Shown one piece after another: positions 38,533 through 45,108 of a stretch of DNA of 45,108 bases (positions are counted from its first letter, which is position 1; each line of letters opens with the position of its first letter). The position numbers and the translations under genes are program-made. Source of the stretch: HRBIN12 sp964447335. GTDB lineage: Bacteria > Actinomycetota > UBA4738 > HRBIN12. The notes under the pieces are model-generated. The model worked only from the letters and a program-made list of their open reading frames with translations. It was not told the origin of the DNA and searched no databases. The stretch spans positions 1 to 45,108 of the forward strand of contig CAYUSA010000024.1 of assembly GCA_964447335.1 (NCBI GenBank), read 5' to 3'.

Positions 38533-41369
38533 CGCAAGGCCGGACCCGGACCACGGCCGAGCGCCGGCGCGCGAAGCAAGAACCCGCGGCGAGCAAGCCG
38601 AAGGCGAAGCCCGACCTCACGATCGTCGAGACCCAGGTCTTCCGCGGTCCGAACTACTGGTCCTACGAGCCGGCGATCCGGCTGCTCGTGGACCTCGGCT
38701 CGCTCGAGCACTGGCCGTCGAACACGATCCCGGGGTTCGTCGACGGCCTCCTCGAGATGCTGCCCGGCGTCGGCGAGCACTCGTGCTCGCTGGGCAAGCG
38801 CGGCGGCTTCCGCGAGCGCCTGGTGGACGGAACCTGGGCCGGCCACGTCGCCGAGCACATCGCGATCGAGCTCCAGCGCGAGTCCGGGGCCCACGTGTAC
38901 CGGGGCAAGACGCGCAGCACCGGCGAGCCCGGCCGCTACAACGTGATCTACGGCTACTGGGAGGAGCAGGTCGGCCTGGAGGCCGGGCGCCTGGCCGTGA
39001 CCCTCGTGAACCACCTGGTGAAGCCCCGCAAGGACTTCGCCTTCCTGGCCGAGCTCGAGCGCCTGATCCTGCTGGCCGAGCGCCGAGCGTTCGGGCCCAG
39101 CACGCAGGCCATCGTGGACGAGGCCAGCAGCCGCGACATCCCGTGGATCCGCCTGAACGAGGCCTCGCTCGTGCAGCTCGGCTGGGGCAAGTACCAGCAG
39201 CGGATCCGCGCGACGATGACCTCGAAGACCTCGGCGCTCGCGGTGGACATCGCGGGCGACAAGGACATGACGCGGCGGTTGCTCGCCTCGGCGGGGTTGC
39301 CGGTCCCGCGCGGCGAGATCGTCCGCGAGGAGGATGCGGCCGTCGCCGCCGCGAAGCGCATCGGCTTCCCGGTCGTGACGAAACCGCTCGACGGCAACCA
39401 CGGGCGCGGCGTCGGCCTGGACCTGCGGACCGAGCGCGACGTCCGCGCCGGCTTCAAGCGAGCCCTCGCCGAGGCGCGCCGGGGCGATGTCGTGGTCGAG
39501 AGCTACGTGACCGGCAACGACTACCGGGTGCTCGTGGTCGGCGGGCGGATGGTCGCCGTCGCCGAGCGCGTGCCGGCCGGCGTCACCGGCGACGGCGTGC
39601 ACACCGTGCGTGAGCTCGTCGCGATCACGAACGACGACCCACGCCGCGGCATCGGCCACGAGAAGGTCCTCACGAAGATCTGGGTCGACGAGGCTGCCGG
39701 GGTACTGGTGAAGAAGCAGGGCTATGCGCTCGACGACGTGCCGCCGAAGGACGTGTTCGTGAAACTCGCGGTGACGGGCAACATGTCGACTGGCGGCATC
39801 TCGATCGACCGGACGTGGGAGGCGCACGAGGAGAACGTCGAGATCGCCGAGGAGGCCGCGCGCGTCGTCGGCCTCGACGTCGCGGGGATCGACTTCCTGG
39901 TGCCCGACATCACGCACCCGGTGCGCGAGTCCGGCGGCGCGATCGTCGAGGTGAACGCCGCCCCCGGCTTCCGGATGCACACCCACCCGACCGAGGGCGA
40001 GGCGCAGTTCGTCGCGAAGCACGTCGTGGACCTGCTGTTCCCGGCCGGCACGCCCTCGCGGATCCCGATCGTCGCGGTGACGGGCTCGAACGGCAAGACG
40101 ACGACCGTGCGGATGATCGCGCACATCTTCAAGGGGATGGGGCGCTCGGTCGGGTTCACGACGACCGACGGCATCTACATCGACGAGCGCCTGGTGAAGC
40201 GCGCCGACGCGAGCGGGCCGAAGTCGGCGCAGATGGTGCTCCAGAATCCGCGCGTGGACCTGGCGGTGTTCGAGACCGCGCGCGGCGGCATCCTGCGCGA
40301 GGGCCTCGGCTACGGCAAGAACGACGTCGCCGTCGTGCTGAACGTCACGGGCGACCACCTCGGCCTGAAGGGGATCGACACGCTCGAGCAGCTCGCGGCC
40401 GTGAAGCAGGTCGTCGTCGAGGCCGTGCCGAAGAACGGCTTCGCGGTGCTGAACGCCGACGACCCCCTCGTGCTCGAGATGCGCCGGGCGTGCAGCGGCA
40501 GCGTGATCCTGTTCTCGATGAACCCGGGCAACGCCGTGGTCGACCGGTGGGTCCGGCGCGGGCGCAAGGCGGTCGTGCTCGAGAAGAGCGAGCGCGGCGA
40601 GATGATGGTGATCCGCGAGGGCCGGCGCACGATGCCGATCGCGTGGGTCCACACGCTGCCGGCGACCTTCGAGGGCCGGGCGCGCATGATGGTCCAGAAC
40701 GCGATGGCCGCCGCGGCCGCCGCCCACGCCGCCGGAGCGCACCTGCACGACATCCGCCAAGGCCTCCGCTCGTTCACCACCTCGATCTACCAGGCGCCCG
40801 GGCGGCTGAACGTGTTCGAGCTCGACGGCGTGACGGTGCTCATCGACTACGCGCACAACGCGGCCGGGCTGCAGATGCTCGGCGACTTCGTCGAGCGCCT
40901 GACCTCGGACGCGCCGGTCCTGGGCCGGCCCGGCGAGCCCTCGTGGACGGCGAACCTGCGGGTGGCCGTCGTTGCGACGGCGGGTGACCGGCGCGATGAG
41001 GACATGCGCCAGCTCGGCCGCGTCGCCGGTCGGTACTTCGACGACGTCATCGTGCGCGAGGACCGCTCGGCCCGGGGCCGCGAGCGCGGCGAGACGGCCG
41101 GCCTGATCCTGGAGGGCGTCCGCGAGGCGATGGCGGGCGGCGCTCGAGCCGGGCACGTCGAGGTCGTGCTGGACGAGATGGAGGCCGCGCGCAAGGCGCT
41201 GGACCGCTCGCGGCCGGGCGACCTCGTGGTGCTCTGCGTCGACCACGCCACCGAGGTCTTCAAGGAGCTCGAGGCCCGCCGCTCGCTCGCCTCGCCGTCG
41301 GTCTTCGCGCCCGAGGGCAACGGCAAGGTCGTAGAGGCGGGCGGCGACCCCGACCTCCTCGACGTGTGA
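38529..41369 (+). CDS. cphA: Cyanophycin synthetase
   Basis: Makes the Asp-Arg storage polymer cyanophycin with ATP. The 946 residues comprise a basic N-terminal tail, the CphA N domain (about 30-200, VFRGPNYWSYEPAIRL, EHIAIELQRESGAHVYRGKT), and an ATP-grasp domain that adds Asp (about 215-490, VTKPLDGNHGRGVGL with K285, VEVNAAPGFRMHTHPTEG). The Mur-ligase part that adds Arg runs from about 515-930, with its P-loop GSNGKTTT at 519-526, FETARGGILREGLGYGKNDV, NVTGDHLGLKGIDTLEQLAA and VLIDYAHNAAGL. All three modules of CphA1 are present. GTG start overlaps cphB. The 3' end overlaps the DksA-like gene. Confidence 0.96.
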   Translation: MTQGRTRTTAERRRAKQEPAASKPKAKPDLTIVETQVFRGPNYWSYEPAIRLLVDLGSLEHWPSNTIPGFVDGLLEMLPGVGEHSCSLGKRGGFRERLVDGTWAGHVAEHIAIELQRESGAHVYRGKTRSTGEPGRYNVIYGYWEEQVGLEAGRLAVTLVNHLVKPRKDFAFLAELERLILLAERRAFGPSTQAIVDEASSRDIPWIRLNEASLVQLGWGKYQQRIRATMTSKTSALAVDIAGDKDMTRRLLASAGLPVPRGEIVREEDAAVAAAKRIGFPVVTKPLDGNHGRGVGLDLRTERDVRAGFKRALAEARRGDVVVESYVTGNDYRVLVVGGRMVAVAERVPAGVTGDGVHTVRELVAITNDDPRRGIGHEKVLTKIWVDEAAGVLVKKQGYALDDVPPKDVFVKLAVTGNMSTGGISIDRTWEAHEENVEIAEEAARVVGLDVAGIDFLVPDITHPVRESGGAIVEVNAAPGFRMHTHPTEGEAQFVAKHVVDLLFPAGTPSRIPIVAVTGSNGKTTTVRMIAHIFKGMGRSVGFTTTDGIYIDERLVKRADASGPKSAQMVLQNPRVDLAVFETARGGILREGLGYGKNDVAVVLNVTGDHLGLKGIDTLEQLAAVKQVVVEAVPKNGFAVLNADDPLVLEMRRACSGSVILFSMNPGNAVVDRWVRRGRKAVVLEKSERGEMMVIREGRRTMPIAWVHTLPATFEGRARMMVQNAMAAAAAAHAAGAHLHDIRQGLRSFTTSIYQAPGRLNVFELDGVTVLIDYAHNAAGLQMLGDFVERLTSDAPVLGRPGEPSWTANLRVAVVATAGDRRDEDMRQLGRVAGRYFDDVIVREDRSARGRERGETAGLILEGVREAMAGGARAGHVEVVLDEMEAARKALDRSRPGDLVVLCVDHATEVFKELEARRSLASPSVFAPEGNGKVVEAGGDPDLLDV

Positions 41370-41707
41370 GCTCGATGAGCGAGGACGTCCACTCCGTGCT
41401 CGAGCGCACGCGCGACGCGATGGTCGCCGAGCTGGCCGAGCTCACCGCCGCCCCGCGGGACCCGATGGCCGCGGTCTCCTTCGGCAAGCGCGTCGGCGAC
41501 GGAACCGCTCAGGCCGTCGAGCGCATCACGCAGGTCGACGCCGCGAAGAAGCTCGACGCCAAGCTCCGGGGCGTCGAGCGCGCGCTCGCCAAGCTCGACG
41601 AGGGCACCTACGGCGTGTGCGACTCCTGCGGCGAGCCGATCGCCCCCGAGCGCCTCGAGGCGATCCCCTGGGCCGTCCTCTGCATGACGTGCGCCACCCG
41701 TCGGTAG
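41366..41707 (+). CDS. DksA/TraR-type C4 zinc-finger protein
   Basis: 113-residue member of the DksA/TraR family, which bind RNA polymerase through its secondary channel. A helical region (about 10-80, VLERTRDAMVAELAELTAAP, DAKLRGVERALAKLDEGTYG) precedes the zinc finger with C85, C88, C106 and C109 (CDSCGEPIAPERLEAIPWAV, then CMTC). GTG 41366 overlaps the cphA stop; ATG 41375 is an alternative. It lacks the DxxDxA tip motif of E. coli DksA in its coiled coil, so a ppGpp-linked role is uncertain. Co-translation with cphA suggests control or housekeeping of storage metabolism. Confidence 0.85.
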   Translation: MSSMSEDVHSVLERTRDAMVAELAELTAAPRDPMAAVSFGKRVGDGTAQAVERITQVDAAKKLDAKLRGVERALAKLDEGTYGVCDSCGEPIAPERLEAIPWAVLCMTCATRR

Positions 41708-41710
41708 GCG

Positions 41711-43414
41711 CTAGGGCCTCGACGCGCGGGCCGAGCGCACGAGGCGCTTCACCCTCGCAGGCGTGAGGCGCGTGGCGCCCGTCGCGTCGAGCCAGCCGAA
41801 GATCGCCGGGCGCATGCCGAGGGCGGTGACCGCGACGACGTCGCCTCGACGTGCGTGCCGCAGCATGTGCTGGAGCGCTGCGAGCTCCTCGGGGAAGACG
41901 TCGAGCTCCTCGGCGCCGCCGTCGAGCGCGCCCGCGCGCAGGCGCGCCACCACGTCCGCCCGTTCGCGACCGCGCAGATAGGCGATGAGCTCGGCGATCG
42001 CGAGGTGGTCGGCGCCTCGAGCGGCCCGATACGCGAAGGCGTGGAGGATCTCGTCCGTGCGATCGCCGGCGACGCAGATCGCCAGCCACACCTCGCGAGC
42101 CTTGCGCCGCAGGCCGCCGCAGAGCTCGATGAGTCCATCCATGCCGGCCTCGTTGTGGGCGTAGTCGATCACGACGATCCGGCCGTCGAGCTCGAACAGG
42201 TTCGCCCGGCCCGGGTTCCGCTCGGGGTCGAGCACGAAGGTCCGCAGCCCGCGCACCACCGCGCGCTCGGGCAGGCCGATCGCGAGCGCGGCCGAGGCCG
42301 CCCCGAGCGCGTTCCGCACGTTCGGCGTCGAGACGCCCGCGATGGTGACCGGCACGTCCTCCAGCCGCACGAGCGGGCGCGTCTGCGAGCCATCGAGCAC
42401 CGTGAGCCAGCCGTCGAGCACGGTCGTCGCGCGGCCGCCCTCGGCGAGGACCTCGCGGAGCGCGGGGTGGTCGGGGTCGGTCGAGCAGAGCCAGGGCCGG
42501 CCGGTCGCGCCCCGGCGCATCGCGAGGACCCGCGGGTCGTCGGCGTTCAGCACCGTCCAGCCGTCCGGCCGCGTGATCCGGGTGACGCTCGCCTTCACCT
42601 CGGCGAGCTGGTCGATCGTGTCGATGCCGTGCAGGCCGAGGTGGTCCTCGGACACGTTGGTGACGACCGCGACGTCGTTGTGCAGGACGCCGATCCCGCG
42701 GAGCAGGATGCCCCCGCGCGCGGTCTCGAGCACCGCGACGTCCGGTTCCTGCGCGAGGGCTCGCGCGGCGCCCCCGAAGCCCGAGTAGTCGCCGGCCTCG
42801 ACGAGCACGTCCTCGTCGCGGTACACGCCGTCGGTCGAGGAGTAGGCGACGCGCTTCCCGGCGGCTCGCACGAGGTGCGCGAGGAGGCGCACCGTCGTCG
42901 TCTTGCCGTTCGTCCCGGTGACCTGGATCACGAGGACCGCCGGATCGGGCACGGTCGGTTCCTCGCCCGGCTCGGCGGCCTCGAGTCGCGCCGCGGCCGT
43001 CGAGAGGGCCCGCTCGGGCGATCGGCGCGCGTCGAGCAGCGTCCCGAGCATCGACACGATCTCGCGGCCGAGCGCCTCGGCCGCGCCCCGCCGTCGCCAG
43101 GGGTACGCGACCACGATGCGGTCGGGCTCGGGGCCGGGGCGCGCCCGGACCGCGAGGCGAACATCCGCCGCGCTCGCGAGGCGCCGCGTGAGGTTCGAAG
43201 CGAGCCGCGCGACGGCTCGGCGACGTTGCTCCGAACCCGGTCGCCCCGGTCGCCCGCCGTTCGCGCCCGCGGCCGCGGTAAGCCGCGCGAAGCGCTCCTC
43301 GGTGAGCTCGAGCCAGCCCGGGACGGCGAGGGTGAGCTTGACCGCCGGTCGCGGGAAGTACAGGTTCGGTCCCTCGAGGACGCGAAGCTCGATCAGGGTC
43401 ACGCGCTCCGCCAT
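41711..43414 (-). CDS. CphA-like Mur ligase lacking the ATP-grasp domain
   Basis: 567-residue paralogue of cyanophycin synthetase. The N-terminus keeps CphA N-domain features (LRVLEGPNLYFPRPAVKL against VFRGPNYWSYEPAIRL in cphA). From about residue 160 it is a full Mur ligase: P-loop GTNGKTTT at 167-174, YSSTDGVYRDEDVLVEAGDY, LETARGGILLRGIGVLHNDV, NVSEDHLGLHGIDTIDQLAE and VVIDYAHNEAGMDGLIELCG. The whole ATP-grasp module between these parts is absent. It should ligate an amino acid or peptide in an ATP-dependent step, but not by the CphA Asp-adding site. Start ATG 43414 is supported by a leaderless promoter. Convergent with the cyanophycin operon, 3 bases apart. Confidence 0.88.
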   Translation of the reverse strand: MAERVTLIELRVLEGPNLYFPRPAVKLTLAVPGWLELTEERFARLTAAAGANGGRPGRPGSEQRRRAVARLASNLTRRLASAADVRLAVRARPGPEPDRIVVAYPWRRRGAAEALGREIVSMLGTLLDARRSPERALSTAAARLEAAEPGEEPTVPDPAVLVIQVTGTNGKTTTVRLLAHLVRAAGKRVAYSSTDGVYRDEDVLVEAGDYSGFGGAARALAQEPDVAVLETARGGILLRGIGVLHNDVAVVTNVSEDHLGLHGIDTIDQLAEVKASVTRITRPDGWTVLNADDPRVLAMRRGATGRPWLCSTDPDHPALREVLAEGGRATTVLDGWLTVLDGSQTRPLVRLEDVPVTIAGVSTPNVRNALGAASAALAIGLPERAVVRGLRTFVLDPERNPGRANLFELDGRIVVIDYAHNEAGMDGLIELCGGLRRKAREVWLAICVAGDRTDEILHAFAYRAARGADHLAIAELIAYLRGRERADVVARLRAGALDGGAEELDVFPEELAALQHMLRHARRGDVVAVTALGMRPAIFGWLDATGATRLTPARVKRLVRSARASRP

Positions 43415-43420
43415 CAGCCG

Positions 43421-43426
43421 AGCATA
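43421..43426 (-). promoter_or_regulatory. -10 box of a leaderless promoter for the CphA-like ligase
   Basis: TATGCT on the minus strand ends 6 bases before the ATG at 43414. It lies just after the stop of the MFS gene. Confidence 0.55.
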
Positions 43427-43427
43427 G

Positions 43428-44711
43428 TCAGGCCGGGTCGCCGGCGCGGTACCGCCGGAACACCGGCACGCGCCACGCGACGAGCGCGGCACCGGCGACG
43501 CACAAGAGGCCGCCCGAGACGACGGACACCGTGGGCGAGAACGCCGCGGCCACGAGCCCGGCCTCGAGGTCGCCGAGCCTCGGCCCGCCGGTCACCACCA
43601 GGATGCGGATGCCCGAGAGCCGCCCGCGCAGGGCGTCGGGGACCGTGAGCTGCAGGATCGTGCTCCGGAACACGGCCGAGATCACGTCGGCCGCCCCCGC
43701 GACCGCCAGGAAGCCGAGCGCGAGCCATAGCCGGTCGCCGACGAGCCCGAACGCCGCGATGCCGACGCCCCACAGCGCCACGGCCCAGACCACGGCGAGC
43801 CCCTGCCGGGTCACGTGCCTCACCCACCCCGTCGTGGCCGCGCCGAGGAGCGCGCCGACGGCCGGCGCCGCGAACAACAGGCCGACGATCTCGGGGCCGC
43901 CGCCGAACGTCGTCACCGCGATGATCGTGAAGAGCGCGCGGGGCATGCCGAAGACCATCGCGACGATATCGATCGCGAACGTCGACTGAAGCACCTTGCG
44001 ACCTCGCAGGTAGCCGAAGCCCTCCTTCACGGCCGCCCACCCGCTCGGGGCGCCCTCGGCGCGCTCGGGCGGCATCGGCCGGATGGAGAGCGCCGCCGCG
44101 AGCATCGCGCCGTACGTCACGAGGTCGATGCCGTACGCCCACGACAGGTTCGCCTTCGCGATCACGATGCCGGCGAGCGCGGGTCCGATCAGCCCGGTCC
44201 CGTTCCAGATGACCTGGTTCAGCGCGAGTGCCGAGGGCACGAGCTCGCGCCCGACGAGCCGCGGGGTCATCGCCGAGCGCGTCGGTCCCTCCACCGCCGA
44301 GACCATCGCGATGATCGCGACCCCTGCGTAGACCAAGCCGACCGGCGGGTGGCCGAGGAGCGCGCCCGCGAGCAGCAGCGACGAAGCCGCGATGTACCCG
44401 AACTGCGACCACACGAGGAGCGTGCGCCGGTCGAACGCGTCGAGGATCGAGCCGCCGACGAGCGTGCCGATCACGAGTGCGGCGAACCCGACGAGCCCGA
44501 TCATCCCGACCGCCGCCGCCGAACCCGTGAGCTTCGTGACCTGGTAGTAGGTCGCGACGAGCGTGAACTGGTACCCGAGCTCGCTCACGAGGAGCCCGCT
44601 CCAGATCACGCGGAAGTCGTGCGAGGCGCGCAGCGGCGTGACGTCGGCGGCGATCCGGCGCAGCAGCGACGGCCTCGTCGTGCTCGTCGGCGGACGGTCG
44701 GCGTCGGTCAA
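43428..44711 (-). CDS. Major facilitator superfamily transporter (MFS_3, enterobactin-exporter-like)
   Basis: 427-residue transporter with about twelve membrane segments and a short cytoplasmic N-terminus. It begins LRASHDFRVIWSGLLVSELG, as in the MFS_3 / EntS-like group. A TM2-TM3 loop has GSILDAFDRRTLLVWSQFGY, and the middle loop is RPMPPERAEGAPSGWAAVKE. Substrate unknown; drug or siderophore efflux is typical of the group. The only usable start is TTG at 44711, after a TACCGT box 9 bases upstream. The CphA-like ligase gene follows after 13 bases but has its own promoter motif. Confidence 0.9.
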   Translation of the reverse strand: MTDADRPPTSTTRPSLLRRIAADVTPLRASHDFRVIWSGLLVSELGYQFTLVATYYQVTKLTGSAAAVGMIGLVGFAALVIGTLVGGSILDAFDRRTLLVWSQFGYIAASSLLLAGALLGHPPVGLVYAGVAIIAMVSAVEGPTRSAMTPRLVGRELVPSALALNQVIWNGTGLIGPALAGIVIAKANLSWAYGIDLVTYGAMLAAALSIRPMPPERAEGAPSGWAAVKEGFGYLRGRKVLQSTFAIDIVAMVFGMPRALFTIIAVTTFGGGPEIVGLLFAAPAVGALLGAATTGWVRHVTRQGLAVVWAVALWGVGIAAFGLVGDRLWLALGFLAVAGAADVISAVFRSTILQLTVPDALRGRLSGIRILVVTGGPRLGDLEAGLVAAAFSPTVSVVSGGLLCVAGAALVAWRVPVFRRYRAGDPA

Positions 44712-44720
44712 GGCGCCCCG

Positions 44721-44726
44721 ACGGTA
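44721..44726 (-). promoter_or_regulatory. Possible -10 box for the MFS gene
   Basis: TACCGT on the minus strand ends 9 bases before the TTG start at 44711. Confidence 0.35.
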
Positions 44727-44766
44727 GCAGCGGCGCCCGGTCCAGGGCCGGCGACCGTGCCGAGCG

Positions 44767-45108
44767 CTACCCGGCGACCACGCCGATCGCCTCGTCGAGC
44801 ACGTTCAGCCCGTCCTCGAGCAGCGCCTCGTCGATGTTGATCGGCGGCAGGAGCCGGACCACGTTGCCGTACGTGCCGGCGGTGAGCACCACCACGCCGC
44901 GCTCGAGCGCGCCGCGCGCGATCGCGCCCATCTTGTCGGCCGCGAGGGGCTCCTTCGTCGCGCGGTCCGCCACGAGCTCGAGGGCGCACATCGCGCCTCG
45001 GCCGCGAGCCTCGCCGACGATGGCGTAGCGCTCCTTCATCTGCTCGAACCGACGCATGACGATCTCGCCGGTGCGGCGCGCGGCCTCGAGCAGGTGCTCG
45101 CGCTCGAT
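44767..45108 (-). CDS. Class III aminotransferase, C-terminal part (GabT-like), cut by window edge
   Basis: Only the last 113 residues are inside the window; the gene continues beyond 45108. The segment starts IEREHLLEAARRTGEIV and contains RYAIVGEARGRGAMCALELV, DRATKEPLAADKMGAIARGA, GVVVLTAGTYGNVVRLLPPI and NIDEALLEDGLNVLDEAI. This matches the C-terminal small domain of pyridoxal-phosphate enzymes such as 4-aminobutyrate transaminase. The PLP lysine is not in view. GabT is the best guess; ornithine-type class III enzymes are possible. Confidence 0.85.
   Translation of the reverse strand: MEREHLLEAARRTGEIVMRRFEQMKERYAIVGEARGRGAMCALELVADRATKEPLAADKMGAIARGALERGVVVLTAGTYGNVVRLLPPINIDEALLEDGLNVLDEAIGVVAG

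Noticed and set aside
38457..41246. Long open frame on the minus strand opposite cphA
   Set aside because: Antisense shadow of a well-conserved cyanophycin synthetase; composition dominated by Arg, Val, Asp and His with no recognisable domain.
1..45108. tRNA genes, CRISPR arrays, insertion sequences, prophage or attachment sites
   Set aside because: I found no cloverleaf with the T-loop consensus, no spaced repeats, no transposase or integrase motifs and no terminal inverted repeats.

Overview
The window reads as chromosomal DNA of a GC-rich actinomycete-like bacterium (phylum Actinomycetota). The lineage is inferred from four signs. Third codon positions are almost all G or C. GTG starts are common. 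The trio of SCO1664-family, DUF3090 and MSMEG_4193-family genes is typical of actinobacteria. Many genes start 6-7 bases after a TANNNT box, the layout of leaderless mRNAs. I cannot name a genus. No tRNA, rRNA, CRISPR array, insertion sequence or phage module was seen.

Layout. 1-3313: end of a Tad/Flp pilus or secretion operon (tadA-tadB-tadC). 3357-6233: prephenate dehydratase, a membrane-anchored beta-propeller protein and a cytoplasmic thioredoxin-like protein. 6270-12794, minus strand: rhomboid protease, CDF zinc exporter, a frameshifted lipoprotein with a thioredoxin-like domain, a small lipoprotein, MGMT, an ECF-type sigma factor, and the SCO1664 / DUF3090 / phosphomutase trio. 12833-27650: a large phosphate and polyphosphate block. 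It holds a PhoR-like kinase (minus strand), a small zinc-ribbon gene, pstS-pstC-pstA-pstB-phoU, a PhoP-like regulator, a DUF47 protein with a PiT transporter, polyphosphate kinase, a CYTH-CHAD protein, a Nudix-histidine-phosphatase fusion and exopolyphosphatase. PHO-box-like 11-bp direct repeats lie in front of the kinase and in front of pstS.

27647-37022: GNAT acetyltransferase, CorA, a secreted transglycosylase-like protein with a long structured leader, IspH, an unrecognised coiled-coil protein with a degenerate HNH motif, a double Lrp/AsnC ligand-binding protein, a PhoU-TrkA_C regulator paired with an SLC41/MgtE-type transporter, a HhH-GPD glycosylase and a CGNR-type regulator. 37114-43414: a small protein, a cysteine-free HesB-like protein, then a cyanophycin block: cyanophycinase, cyanophycin synthetase, a DksA/TraR zinc-finger protein and, convergent to it, a second CphA-like Mur ligase that lacks the ATP-grasp domain. 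43428-45108: an MFS transporter and the 3' end of a class III aminotransferase.

How it fits together. The centre of the window looks like a storage-polymer region. Phosphate is sensed (PhoR/PhoP/PhoU), imported (Pst, PiT), stored as polyphosphate (Ppk, CHAD) and remobilised (Ppx). A few kilobases on, nitrogen is stored and released as cyanophycin. Most operon-internal genes overlap at stop and start (ATGA, GTGA, TGATG), so translational coupling is the rule. Operon-leading genes mostly use leaderless promoters; tadA, pstS and the 66-residue gene have clear Shine-Dalgarno sequences.
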